A stretch of DNA of 64,000 nucleotides from Cryptomeria japonica (Eukaryota; Streptophyta; Pinopsida; Cupressales; Cupressaceae): assembly GCF_030272615.1 (NCBI RefSeq), contig NC_081410.1, forward strand, positions 143,683,349 through 143,747,348, in the 5' to 3' direction. A program made the position numbers and the translations under genes. Shown here in pieces: positions 24,930 to 36,198 of this stretch (position 1 is its first letter; every line of letters begins with the position of its first letter). The notes beneath the pieces were generated by a model that was not told where the DNA came from, ran no database searches, and saw nothing but the letters and a program-made list of their open reading frames with translations.

Positions 24930-25870
24930 TTAAATTCTACAACCTTTGCCAACATCCTCCCTATCTATCAAAAAGGATGTTTGAAAACAAGGTATGAACA
25001 TCCATCAAAGTATAGACAAAACATGACAATATTCCTAATAAAAATTGGTTTCATGGCTTGCAGTGATCACAAGATATGAAAAAAAAGGATTGGTTGAAAA
25101 ATCTTCAGGAAATTTTAAGAAAAAGGAATTGTTTAAGTTTTAAATATTTAGTGAACTGGTCTTTAGAAATTCTCAAGAAAATCAAATTGGTAGGTAAAGC
25201 CAAATTCTACAACCTTTGTGAATATCCTCTTTGCTTGTGTCAAAATGGATGCTTTGAAAATATAGTATGGACATACATAAAAGTGTAGACAAAAAATGGT
25301 AGTATTCTTGGGAAAAAATGTGGTTTCATGGTTTGCGATGATTATAGGAAATAAAAAAAAGTATTTTTTAAGAAAATATTTAGATACTTTCAAACAAATG
25401 CACTTGAAAAGTGTAAAGCCAAATTCAACAACCTTTTCTAGTATCCTCCCTACTTGTGTTAAAATTGGAGCTTTGGAATAGGTTATGAACATTCATCAAA
25501 GTGTAGACAAAACATGACAATATTCTTGGAAAAAAATATATAGTTTCATAGTTTGTAATAATTGTAAGAAATGCAAACAAAAGATTGGTTGAAAAATCTT
25601 TATCTAAGCTTTCAAGAGATGTAATTGGAAGTGTAAAGCCTAATTCTACAACCTTTTCAAACATCCTCCCTGCCTATTTCAAATGGAAGCTTTGAAAACA
25701 AGGTATGGGTCACATCCATCTAAGTGTAGATAAAACATGGTAGTATTCTTGGAAAAAATATGGTCTCATAGCTTACAAGTATTGTGGGATATGCACAAAA
25801 AGGATTTGTTGAAGGAGTTTTAGAAACTTTCAAGAAAATCCTACTTTTCTCGCCACATTGTTACACAAAA
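24930..25870 (+). pseudogene. PPR protein pseudogene, tandem internally deleted repeats
   Basis: The PPR (pentatricopeptide repeat) phrase KPNSTTFSSILPTCVKIGALE is clear at about 25,419-25,481, preceded by SWFAMIIGNKKKYFLRKYL. More decayed copies of the same unit are near 24,935, 25,200 and 25,640 (NSTTFVNILFACVKMDALK-like). Intact plant PPR units of this class alternate P, L and S motifs over about 100 residues. Here the units are about 70-75 residues long, because the middle block (target-of-attack TALIDMYAKCG-type motif) is missing. Numerous stops and frameshifts are present. PPR proteins bind organellar RNA; this copy cannot. Confidence 0.7.
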
Positions 25871-26061
25871 GGTGGTCTTGTGTTGTACACATACTACAAA
25901 GTTTCTAGGAACACCAATCACTATCATTATGGATAATCATATGCTTGAATATAGCACAAAAAGGTTGCCTACCAATAAACATTTTTATTATTATAGTAAA
26001 GTATTTTTTAAACATCTTGGAACAAAAAAATAGAAAAGATTTTGGAAGACAAGACAAAGGA

Positions 26062-26066
26062 TGAAA
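26062..26066. repeat. Target site duplication, left copy (TGAAA)
   Basis: TGAAA lies immediately before the left LTR and is repeated exactly after the right LTR at 32,080-32,084. A 5-bp duplication is the usual size for Ty1/copia integration. Confidence 0.95.
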
Positions 26067-26383
26067 TGTTAGAGTAAAGTAATTAATTAACTTTACTCTC
26101 CTCTTAAGATTTCCCTTTATGCACATATTAGTCATTTAATAATTAATATTTAATTATTAAATGCACACACCTTAGGGTTAGGTTTTCCTTTTGGTGTTGA
26201 TCTCCTTTATAAGGATTGATCTCTTGTATTATTCATTCTCTTGATTCATTTTTCTCTGATAATAAATACTTTCTCTTTGTCAGAGCCAAAACCCTTGTAT
26301 TCGTTCTCTCTCTTTCTCTGTGATAGGTTTCTTACATGCAGATTTCTTTGGGTGTTGTGGATTTGTATTTCTCAAATCCTACA
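26067..26383 (+). repeat. Left (5') LTR of the copia element
   Basis: Starts TGTTAGAG and ends CCTACA. It has an inverted AT-rich segment (TTTAATAATTAATATTTAAT), a TATA-like TTTATAAGG at about 26,206-26,214 and an AATAAA signal at 26,261-26,266. Length equals that of the right LTR. Confidence 0.97.
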
Positions 26384-26395
26384 TGGTATCAGAGC
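26384..26395 (+). promoter_or_regulatory. Primer-binding site for initiator tRNA-Met
   Basis: TGGTATCAGAGC directly follows the left LTR. It is complementary to the 3' end of plant initiator tRNA-Met, the standard copia primer. Confidence 0.95.
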
Positions 26396-27518
26396 CAGAT
26401 CTGCTGCAGCTTGTTCAGACTTTTGAAAGATTTTGAGATCCAGGTTTTGGTTGCATCAGATCTGTATTTGTCTTCTGTTTTTTATTTTGGAATAGGGGGT
26501 ATTTTTTTTCGGTGCACTTTGAGCCCAAACGGACCTCACCGTTGAGCTCGTAGTGCCCAAAAACCCCTATTTTCATATAAAATTCATCTGATTTGGACAC
26601 AGTTGCTCCAGAAGGCAAATTTTTTTATGCCCCAAGGCCGTACAGCCACAGGGCACGCAGTTCGAGACAGGAAAATCAAAAAAAAAAATTAAAAACGCGC
26701 AGTGTGTTACACCACATGGGCGCCGCCGTTTGGAGCCCGCGCCACCGGTGCGCAGCCCGGCGGTAACCACCGGCCGCGGCTCGACAACCACCGCCGCGTC
26801 GCCTGCCGCCCGCCGCGCCGCCCGTCGCTCGCGCCCCGCCCGCACGCCGCCACTCTGCCACCGCCGCCCCTGCGCTGCCACCGCACCGCCACCCACCACC
26901 GCTAGCCCCTGGTCGCCCAGCAGACCAGGGGCTTATTTTTTTAGCCCTTGAGGGCTGAAAGGGCCTATCTGAGCTTTTTGGAGCTGTTTTACAAAATCAA
27001 GCATAACTTGGGCGTTCGATCTCCGTTTTTCGAAAACGAATAGGCGTTGGAAAGTTGACTCCGAGCCCGTTCTAATGGTGCGGGAATTTTTTCAAATTTC
27101 TCCAGTTTGATTACATTTTTTTGCAGTCAAAGTCCGGAGAGCCTTTTTTGCACTCCGAGGGGCATAACTTGCTCGTTTTTGCTCCATTTTTCGAAAGCGA
27201 ATAGGCGTCGAAAAGGTGGTTCTGTGCTCTTTCTAGATCTACAATCTATTTCATTAGTAAATTCTTCAAGTGCTCCACATTTTGTCTCAACCCATTACTG
27301 CTTTCTATCATTTTCTGGCTTTCAGTTTGTACTGGGGATTAGTTTTTTGCATTGTGGGGGGGGGTTTTTCTCTTGCTTTCTGTTATTTACATCAGAAAAC
27401 CAAAATATACAAACACCAATACAAAACAATCAAACCCCTTCTACATCTTCTGTCTAGTTCTGAAAGACCACTTAATAATACTTAAAACATTCAGAGCAGT
27501 TGAGGCACAGTTCATAGG
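26384..27518 (+). other. Long 5' leader with GC-rich island and hairpins
   Basis: The 1.1-kb leader contains a very GC-rich block at about 26,697-26,935 (CCGCC repeats). It ends in a perfect 11-bp stem, AGCCCCTGGTC/GACCAGGGGCT (26,904-26,933), followed by a T run and a second small stem, AGCCC-TTGA-GGGCT. Downstream, a phrase with TTTTTCGAAAACGAATAGGC is repeated with few changes 174 bp later (about 27,013 and 27,187). Frames on both strands here arise from the GC bias and are not called. Confidence 0.7.
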
Positions 27519-30500
27519 ATGGCCGACAAACCTATTGACTCTCTCACACCGCATAATTACCACACTTCGAAGGGTTGCATGATGACTCTTCTCCAGTCTA
27601 GAGGGTTATGGTCCTGTTTGGATGAGATTCAACCTCAGTTGACACGTCCCTTTGAGGTTATGCAACACAGGAACAATATGGATCAGGCTATGGGATTGAT
27701 GGCTTTACACATTTCCGACAGTCTCCAATTTCATCTTGAGGGTTGTCTCACTCCTCAAGCCATTTGGACCAAGTTTGAAGGACTTTTTGGTACTGTCAAC
27801 GAGTTCAGAGCTTTATAGCTTGAGGCAGAGTTAACTTCCTTGGTACTTGATTCATTTCCTTCTATTGAGGACTTTCTGATGAAGTTCAAATAGCAAAGAT
27901 CTATCTTACAAGGTTGTGGTAAGACTAAGACTGATATAGAGTGCATCTTCCTAATTCTCTCCAAGCTTCGGGGTCCATTTCAGATCTTCTCTTCGACCTT
28001 CTATTCCACCATGGATGTCTTGGGTGCTCGACATGTCATGCCTTCTTTTGAGGTCTTTTGTGATCATCTGAATCGTGAGCAAGCTAAGCTTAAGCAGTTG
28101 GATTCACTTTCAGGTTCACAGAACCAAGCATTGGTAGCCCAGTCCTCCAAAGGAAAACAGAAGCAGAAACCAAAGCCTAAGAAAGATTCAGAGGCTAGTG
28201 AGAATCCCTCCAAGCCACCACCTAAGTTTGATTCAAAACCACAGTCCAATTCTAAACAGGGCAAATCTTCAAAGTCTGGTGAGTCTTCCTCCAAGACTAA
28301 GAAGAAATCAGGTGATCCTTGCAGTTTTTGTGGCAAGGAAGGACATCCCGTTTCCAGGTGTTGGAAACGTTTAGAGGCTTTGGAGGAAGCCATGCAGCAG
28401 CATAATATCAATGCACCACAACCTCCTTCACAGCCCACAGGGAAAGGTCATGCTCTTTCTGCACGAGCATTGTCCTCCACATCCACTTGGATTCTAGATT
28501 CTGGTGCTTCTCACCATATGACACACACAGAGGATTTGGTCACCGCTCTTGCCCCTACAGGCACTAGACATATTGCAGTTGGTGACTTAGCACAACTTTC
28601 CGTTCAAGGTTCTGGTACTGTTTCATTGGATGGTGGTTGTCTTCAGGATGTCCTTTTGGTTCCTGACATTTCGACAAACCTTCTATCCGTTTATCAGATT
28701 TGCCACTCTAACTCTGGTAAAACAGTTGAGTTCTCACCTCATGATGTGGTTATTCGAGATCTTCATGATCCTGACTTGGTTGTGGCTACTGGGAGTGTGG
28801 ATTCTGCATCTCACTTATATAGTTTTGATGGCTTTGAGAGTTCAGACACTGTTGGTTCCTCTCTTATAGCACATGCAGATTCAGTGAGCAGGCTTTGGCA
28901 TGAGCGTTTTGGCCATGTCAATTACAGATATCTACAGCAGATGAGTACACAGGCACTTGTGATTGGGCTTCCACAGATTTCTTGTACGAATGGTGTATGT
29001 CGTGGTTGTGTTCTTGGCAAACATCATCGAGATCCTTTTCCTAAGGGTCGAGCCTCTCGTGCTAGGGCAGCCCTAGAGTTGGTACACAGTGATCTTATGT
29101 CCTTTTCGACTCCTTCCTTTTCAGGGGCTCGTTATGTACTCACTTTTATTGATGACTTCTCCAGACGTACATGGGTGTACTTTCTTAAGTACAAGTCTGA
29201 TGTCTTTGACTCATTCAGGATTTTTAAGACATTTGTGGAGAAGCAATCTGGACTTTCTATCAGGCGGATACGCACAAATAATGGGGGGGAGTATGTAAAT
29301 CAGGCTTTCAAAGATTTTTGCACTGAGCATGGTTTACAACATCAGTTTACAGTTCCTTACACCCCTCAGCAGAATGGTGTTGCTGAGAGAAAGAACAGAA
29401 CCTTACGGGAGACGGCAAATTGTATGATACAGTCTCGAGCTATGAGTTCTTCATTTTGGGCTGAGGCAGTCAATTGTGCCAATTATATTCAGAATCGGAT
29501 GCCTCATAAGGCATTGCGACATATGACTCCTGAGGAGGCTTGGACCCATGTCAAGCCTGATGTTTCTACATTCCGAGTTTTTGGTAGTGAGGCTTGGGCA
29601 TTTATTCTTGATGCTTAGCGGAAAGCCATGGAGAGGAAGAGCCGACCACTCATATTTGTTGGCTACTGTGAGGATGTTAAGGCATATAGGTTGTTTGATC
29701 CTGATTCCAGTGAGGTCCTGTTTCGGCGGGATGTCCAGTTTGATGAGTGCTATCCTTAGAAGGATTCTCCATCACCAGCTTCTCCCTCATTGCCTACTCC
29801 TTCCTCTTCATCTCTTGAGGATTACTTATCTCTTAAGGATGATGTAGATGATGATCCACCATCTCCACCACCACCAGTTGCTCCATCTTTGCCGAAGTGG
29901 GCCCGTGATACTGTTGATGCAGCTGGTTCTTTGGCAGGTGATCCTTCTGATACTCGTCGCACTCATGCTCAGACATCTGGTTCTAGTCTTTTGAGTCATG
30001 CCATTTCAGATGATCCTCAAAAGTTTTCAGAGGCGACAGGACACCTTGAGTGGGATAGGGCCATGGATGAGGAGTATTCTTCTTTAATGAAGAATCATAC
30101 TTGGGATCTTTGTCCTCTTCCTAAGGGAAGAAAGTTGGTTCGATGCAAGTGGGTGTATCGTACCAAGTATGCTGCAGATGGTTCTATTGATAAGTATAAG
30201 GCCCGTCTTGTTGCGAAGGGGTTTTCTCAGGTAGAGGGTATTGACTACTCTGAGACCTTTGCTCCTGTCGCCAAGATGAATTCTATATGCCTGGTACTTT
30301 CACTTGCAGCTTCACAGGGATGGACAGTGTTTCAGATGGATGTGAAGAGTGCCTTCTTGCATGGAGACCTGCATGAGGAGATCTATATGGAGCAGCCTCA
30401 GGGTTTTGTGCAGGACACTTCTTTGGTTTGCAGACTTCGACGTTCATTGTATGGTCTCAAACAAGCCCCCAGGGCTTGGTATGAGAAGATGGACTCCTTC

Positions 30501-31490
30501 TCCTCTCACTTCACCCGCTGTCATTCCGATCACACAGTCTATATTCAACGTCAGGAGGGTGATCTTTTGATTCTAGTGCTATATGTAGATGATCTCATCA
30601 TTACAGGTAGCTCATCCTCCATGATTCAGAGTGTTCAGAGAGCTTTGATGGAGCAATTTGAGATGACAGATCTTGGTCTCTTGCACTTCTTTCTGGGTCT
30701 ACAGGTTATTCAGTCTTCGGATGGGATTTCCATATTTCAGGAAAAGTATGCTCTTGATATGCTTCAGCGATTTGGCATGCTTGATTGCAAATCTGCCCCC
30801 ACTCCATTTCAGTCAGGTGTTGTTTTGTCTTCCACTTGCACTACTCCTTCAGTAGACCCCACTTTATACAGACAGTTGGTTGGTAGTTTGTTGTACCTGA
30901 CACATTCTCGTCCTGATCTTTCCTTTGCGGTTGGCCTTGTCTCTCGATTCTCCCATGATCCTCATGAGAGCCATTGGCAAGCAGCCAAATGTATTTTGAG
31001 ATATATTCGGGGCACCACTCATTATGGCATTCACTACTCTTCAAGATCCCCTCACATCATTGGCTTCACTGACTCCGATTGGGCTGGTGATGTCAATGAT
31101 CGGAAGTCTACTTCTGGCTTCATTTTTTGCCTTGGTTCTGGTCCTATTACAAGGTCTTGCAAGAAGTAGTCTGCTATTGCATTATCATCTACAGAGGCTG
31201 AGTACCGTGCAGCAGTGTTAGCCAGTCAGGAGGTTTTATGGCTTCGGCAGTCGATGACAGAGTTTGGGTTTCCTCCAGATTGTCCCACTACTCTTTGGTG
31301 CGACAATCAGAGTGCCATTCACATTTCTCGCAACCCAGTGGAGCATCAGCGTACAAAGCATATTGAAATCCACATGCACTTCATCAGGCAGTTGATTCAG
31401 GATGGTTCTCTCATCTTGGAGTACATTCCTACAGAGGAGCAGGTTGCTGACATCTTCACTAAACCTTTGGCATCTCCGCGCTATCTTTAG
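27519..31490 (+). pseudogene. Copia gag-pol polyprotein, five in-frame TAG stops
   Basis: One frame of 1,324 codons runs from ATG at 27,519 to TAG at 31,488 with no frameshift. Domains by codon: gag with zinc knuckle CSFCGKEGHPVSRC (about 268); protease ILDSGASHH (about 327); integrase HHCC zinc site (HERFGH...CRGCVLGK), first Asp in VHSDLM (525) and Glu in GVAERKNR (623); reverse transcriptase with LYVDDLIITGS (about 1,022); RNase H (GFTDSDWAGD, LSSTEAEYRAA, LWCDNQSAIH). Internal stops at 27,816, 27,891, 29,616, 29,757 and 31,167 are all TAG, each explained by CAG (Gln) to TAG. The last falls at a conserved Gln of the RNase H domain. The second integrase Asp is Asn (TNNGGEY, 29,277-29,279), so integration activity would be lost even without the stops. 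Confidence 0.95.
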
Positions 31491-31750
31491 TTGCGCTCCA
31501 TGCTTGGGGTGAAGGAAGTTGTCCTTGGGGGGTCTCAGTGAGGCCTTCCTTCCTTCATGTTTTTCTTTTCAACATGTTTTTGTATCTCTTTTTGGAGAGG
31601 AGTTTTTCCCATTGGGTTTTCTCCTTTACTCCACTTTATAGAGATTTTCATGTATTCGGGTACCTGATCAGGCCTTGTTGTCGGGACCCTCTTTTGCATT
31701 GTAGTTCCTTTGCTTTCTTCTGCATTGTTTGTAGCTGCATTGTAGCTCAT

Positions 31751-31762
31751 CTTAAGGGGGGG
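31751..31762 (+). promoter_or_regulatory. Polypurine tract
   Basis: CTTAAGGGGGGG directly precedes the right LTR and would prime plus-strand DNA synthesis. Confidence 0.9.
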
Positions 31763-32079
31763 TGTTAGAGTAAAGTAATTAATTAACTTTACTCTCCTCT
31801 TAAGATTTCCCTTTATGCACATATTAGTCATTTAATAATTAATATTTAATTATTAAATGCACACACCTTAGAGTTAGGTTTTCCTTTTGGTGTTGATCTC
31901 CTTTATAAGGATTGATCTCTTATATTATTCATTCTCTTTATTCATTTTTCTCTGATAATAAACCTTTTCTCTTTGTCAGAGCCAAAACCCTTGTATTCGT
32001 TCTCTCTCTTTCTCTGTGATAGGTTTCTTGCATGCAGGTTTCTTTAGGTGCTGTGGATTTGTATTTCTCAAATCCTACA
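31763..32079 (+). repeat. Right (3') LTR of the copia element
   Basis: 317 bp, TGTTAGAG to CCTACA, with no length difference from the left LTR. Differences include GGGTTAGG/GAGTTAGG, TTGTATT/TTATATT and four substitutions in the last 60 bp. Confidence 0.97.
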
Positions 32080-32084
32080 TGAAA
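32080..32084. repeat. Target site duplication, right copy (TGAAA)
   Basis: Exact match to 26,062-26,066. Confidence 0.95.
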
Positions 32085-34040
32085 AAGTCTACACCTTGTT
32101 CAACTCAACACAAAAAAGTTTATTCTTTTTTCAATTGTGCAAGGTGTATGGAAGATATCTCAATGATCAACTACAAATGTATTATGTATAACCAATCTCT
32201 TAAGTTAATTGTTTTCATACATCAATAAAAAAAAATTATCCTAAAAAATTGTCACATTACTTATTAGTTGAAATCAAGTTCCATTCTTTCATATTTAGTT
32301 ATATTTACATTACAAATTTGATTTACTTATATTGTACACAATTAGTTCTAACAAAGGTAGTTTCCATTTTTTACAATTTCTCAATCCTCTAAATAAATTA
32401 CCCAAACTATATTTGATGATTGACATAACCATTGCACCTCGTTAAGGTGCAAGTGCTAGTTTTTTTATGACAGAATTGACTTCTGAGTAGAAATGAAGAT
32501 TTCAAAACTTTGTTCTATATAGAAAATGGTAAGAATGTTATTTTAAGGTCTTGGTAGCCTTATTAAATTTGTAGAGATTTTAGAAAACCTTACAAAATTG
32601 TATCTTCAGCAAGAAATTATATTTTCAATAAGTAACAATCAATTTTGAAATGACTTGATAGGTACAAGCCTTTAAATTTTATACATGTTTTCATAAAAAG
32701 GTTGATGCCTAATGGGGTTGAGTAGTTGATATAATAACATCTACATGGGTAGTGGTAACTTAGCACATTAAGAAGGCGTCATGTACCACCTTTGGAATGG
32801 CGATGGAAGGACTTGATGTGTATCATTGACTTGTCATTATATGATGTCGAAAGTATATAGGTGATGCTACATTGTAGAAAGGTGTTAGAACTTAGGGCTG
32901 AAACTTAGTAGTAACATGGCCATCCAAACTTAGCGTGGCAATCCTTAGTTTAACATTCAATAGTCAAGGTATAGTAGAGTAGGGATGTAGGTAGATTAAT
33001 GACATCGTTGGCAAAGAATACTCATGACAAGTTTGTCCATAGAGGGTACGATATTGAAGTGATAAAGCCAATGGGAAACACTAGAGGTCAATAAAAAAAT
33101 AATATGTTAGTGGACAATAAGAGACAAGAAGAGGTGACCAATGATGAAATTGCCACTAGTAAATATATTAGAGCCACCATGAGGGAGGCATGTTGGTTAG
33201 AAAGTAAACCCGGTTCTTAGTGCTCATCTAATACATATGCAATGAATTTTTTTGTAGTAGAGGGTACATCAATTATAGGGTACCACAAATTAACTAGTAT
33301 CACCAAAAACCCTCATAAAAAGACATGCATCATACCTCCACCATTGAAAAGCCTTAAAAATTGTAAAATTTGGTATGTTATAGAACCTCAACCATACACT
33401 AATGTTGAAAAAATTTACTTCCACATGCTTGTAGGAAAAAAGCGAAGGCTCTAGATAAAATGTATACATTTGAGCTAATAAATGATATTCGTAAGTTTTG
33501 AGCCCTTTTGAATATGACAATAAGATGATGTTAAAATCTTACCAAACTATATCAAAAAATATGTTATTTACAACAAAAAAATCACTAATTTTCTTCTATC
33601 AAAAACTCTTTAAACTTAATTCTGTCAGAACCTAATATAATAAGACAAATCCTCCAACATTAATATCATATAAGATTTTGTGAAAAAACAAAAACAAAAA
33701 ATATAATGCCTGAAAATAAATCCAAAAACTATCATAATACCGATACCAAAAATAAAATATCAGAAGGGTTGCTATTAAATTGATAGAAGACGAAGATACG
33801 AAACGAGGGACACGTAATCCAATAAAAAACGTAAATCAGTCTTGAAGAATAGAAAGAGTGACCTATTTTTTTCTCTTTAGTGATAAAATAAAGATGTTTG
33901 GCGGTGTTGCTCAATGTAAGTTTTTCTTTCATTGACATTTTCTTGACAAATTAACTAAATAGAGCAGTGGAAATTAAAACTAAAAATCTAACAAAATTTT
34001 GTATGTTGACAGTTCTATAAAATGAATGGCTTTTTTTGAG
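32085..34040. other. AT-rich DNA without a supported gene
   Basis: Frames at 33,242-33,454 (plus) and 33,732-33,938 (minus) show no domain and no splice context I can defend. The DNA may hold eroded downstream sequence of the gene remnant at 34.0-35.3 kb. Confidence 0.45.
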
Positions 34041-34044
34041 TTAC

Positions 34045-35276
34045 CTGCATCGTTTGGAAAGACTTGTGGTAATATTTCTTTTCTAATCGTTGTCTGCCTT
34101 AATATTTCTTTTGTGGCTGTCTTTAGCTGTGATGTTTGATCAAGAACCTTTGTTGTAGCCGTCAAATTCAGATCCATATAGAGCCCAATTATCTTGGTGC
34201 GAATACCGCTCAATTTCTTAGAGTTTACAGTTGTTTTCAAGAAGCTGCATCACAAAAAGCTAATGGTGAACATAATAAAAATTACTTAAAGAGAGCATAA
34301 AATCGTGGAGAAAATGATATCCTGACTAACCTGAAAACTTTTCCCGAATGTAGTTGGGATGCACAGCTTATTGACCCTTCCATAATGAATTTAAAAGCTT
34401 TTTTAAATGTCCTTTTCTTCAATTATATGTTTGCGTAACTTTGTAATATGAGAAACAAGCGTAATCATCTCTTGTAAGACCTCTAGACATTCATTTCTGT
34501 TATCAGATACTTTTGCACATTTTTTGACCAGATATCCTGCCATGGAAAGCCCTGCAACTGCCCAATGCACGTGGCCAAATTGCTCAAGTATATTTCCTAC
34601 AATTTCTGTTGCTTCCCCCGACTGAAAAAAGCTATCCTGCAATTCAAGAAAAGCACGACTAAGAAAACAAGGAAAGAAGTATCGGGAGCAACATATATTA
34701 TTGAATGCACCGTGCAAGTAACTAACCTTAGTGTCAATTTTCACATTTTCTGTGTGATCGTTAACAAATTTTAAAAATTTGCCTCCGCTCTGGATAATGG
34801 AATCCCAATTTGAGAGCTTGTCTGTATGAGAAGAACTTGTAGATGGAGTATCTTGTGTATGCTGCAAAACAATAACAAGAATTGAACACTATGAAAGATC
34901 TCTCATCATTATTACAGCCTTTGAATTGAAAGAAGATCGAGGTTATACTAACCGTTCGAGCCGTCTTTAAGACATCTTCAACAGCTTTAATAAAACCATC
35001 TGCCTGGCTTTCAATGTTGATATTTTCGAAGTTGCTGATAACTTCTTGCAGCGTGGGTGGTGGCTTTTTGGATGCAGAAGGTGGGAGTGGTGTTGTGGAT
35101 GATGGCGGTGGGGGTACGATCTCAGTTTGGGGCGGATTAAGAGCAACTGTTGAAGGATTTATCGAAGATGTCTGTCTATCTTGTGGTAAGGGTGTGGTGG
35201 GGTTTACAGGAAGATCTGCTGGTGGCGTTTCTGTAGGCTTCCTTTTCCACCAGAAGCAACAGCAATTACACAGAGG
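34045..35276 (-). pseudogene. Spliced gene remnant, four-helix-bundle (MLKL/resistance-protein-like) N-terminus
   Basis: Four minus-strand exons are supported by good splice sites: about 35,276-34,953, 34,861-34,727, 34,636-34,331 and 34,244-34,045. The first two introns are phase 0 with GTTAGT donors and TTGCAG-type acceptors. Exon 1 encodes a Pro-rich linker (PPQTEIVPPPPSSTTPLPP) after a Cys/Trp-rich start (CCCFWWKRK). Exons 2-4 encode helical sequence, including HWAVAGLSMAGYLVKKCAKV, NRNECLEVLQEMITLV, and after a frame change GSISCASQLHSGKVFSFLKT and KIIGLYMDLNL. The pattern resembles the N-terminal helical bundle of plant MLKL and some NB-ARC or NACHT proteins (from memory). Exon 3 needs a 1-base frame change near 34,415 and exon 1 another near 35,270. 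No later domains are present. I call it a truncated pseudogene. The family assignment is moderate. Confidence 0.5.
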
Positions 35277-35531
35277 TTAATTGCGGTCCAGATGCTTAGC
35301 GGATGGTCCGAAAAAATCTCAAATTTACTGTTAGAGCCCAAAGCATGTAGAGATATGCACCAATGCTCTCTAGGTTATTACAGGAAAAAGAGAAAACCTT
35401 ATCAAGAAAAAGGGATTCATCACAGCAGGATGACTAAAATGATCTATGTCGACTGGCAGCATCAAATTTACAATTAATAATAATAAAAAGCCTTTTCTGC
35501 TCCCTAAGGAGGTCTGTACAGGAGGGGCTGG

Positions 35532-36198
35532 CTTAAACAACACACACTAAGCTTTGACTTAGTGTGTGTTGTTCTACGTGGGTCCGCCTCTAACCTGTGT
35601 TTGTCAGATAATAGAAACGTACCCTAACTTGTGGCTCGTGTGGGCCCTCCCAACTCGTCACTTTCACCGTTCTCTCGCTGTTACTCCCATCTCCAGTTAA
35701 TCCCGCCTAAACTTGAAATATTTAAAACTATTTCTCCCGCCCAACCAATCTCCGTATGCACATTTCGAATCAAGCATTTTTCATATTCCCGCCTGTGCGA
35801 AATCCGAAGCTTTGAAATAGGTATGGACGTCCGTCGAAGCATGATGGAAGGACGGTTATTGTCATACATTGCAGTTAGAATGGTCTGATAAACATGTATG
35901 CAAAAATGTTGATTGCAGGATATTTACAAAATGCATTCGTTGAAAAGGATTTACAAACTTCCAACCAAATGCGATTTGCAAGCGTAAAATAGAGTCTGCG
36001 ACACCTGCTAGCATTCTCACAACCTATGTGAAAATGGGAGCTTTAGAACAGGGTATGGACATCCATCACGCACTGAATGGCAGATGAATTTCGTAGATGT
36101 TGCAGTCGCAACTGCCTTAACAGACATGAATTCAAAATGTGTAAGCATAGACAAGGTACATGAACTGATTGACAAAATGCCACCAAGAAAGTTGTTCT
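35532..36198 (+). repeat. Left arm of a 667-bp inverted repeat
   Basis: This arm aligns without any gap to the reverse complement of 42,665-43,331 (coordinates sum to 78,863 throughout). I count 10-12 mismatches, nearly all transitions, so identity is about 98%. The outer end starts CTTAAACAACACACACTAAG and carries a 16-bp stem, AACAACACACACTAAG/CTTAGTGTGTGTTGTT. GCTGG lies directly outside both arms (35,527-35,531 and 43,332-43,336). Confidence 0.97.

Larger units (their letters stand above)
26067..32079 (+). mobile_element. Complete Ty1/copia LTR retrotransposon (6,013 bp)
   Basis: The element has two 317-bp LTRs (26,067-26,383 and 31,763-32,079), a primer-binding site, a long leader, one gag-pol frame, a polypurine tract and a perfect TGAAA target duplication. 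Protease, integrase, reverse transcriptase and RNase H occur in that order, with integrase before reverse transcriptase, which defines copia. I count about 10 differences between the LTRs (roughly 3%). Insertion is therefore not recent, but it is far younger than the LINE remnants nearby. The polyprotein frame has five stops and a substituted integrase catalytic residue, so this copy is non-autonomous. Confidence 0.97.

Noticed and set aside
26573-26951. Overlapping open frames on both strands in the GC-rich copia leader
   Set aside because: GC-rich DNA lacks stops by composition; the frames are Ala/Arg/Pro-rich, overlap each other and lie upstream of the real gag start.
27519-31490. Programmed readthrough or altered genetic code to explain the TAG stops
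   Set aside because: Five stops scattered through gag, integrase and RNase H do not resemble a readthrough site, and the catalytic Asp is also lost; decay at methylated CAG is simpler.
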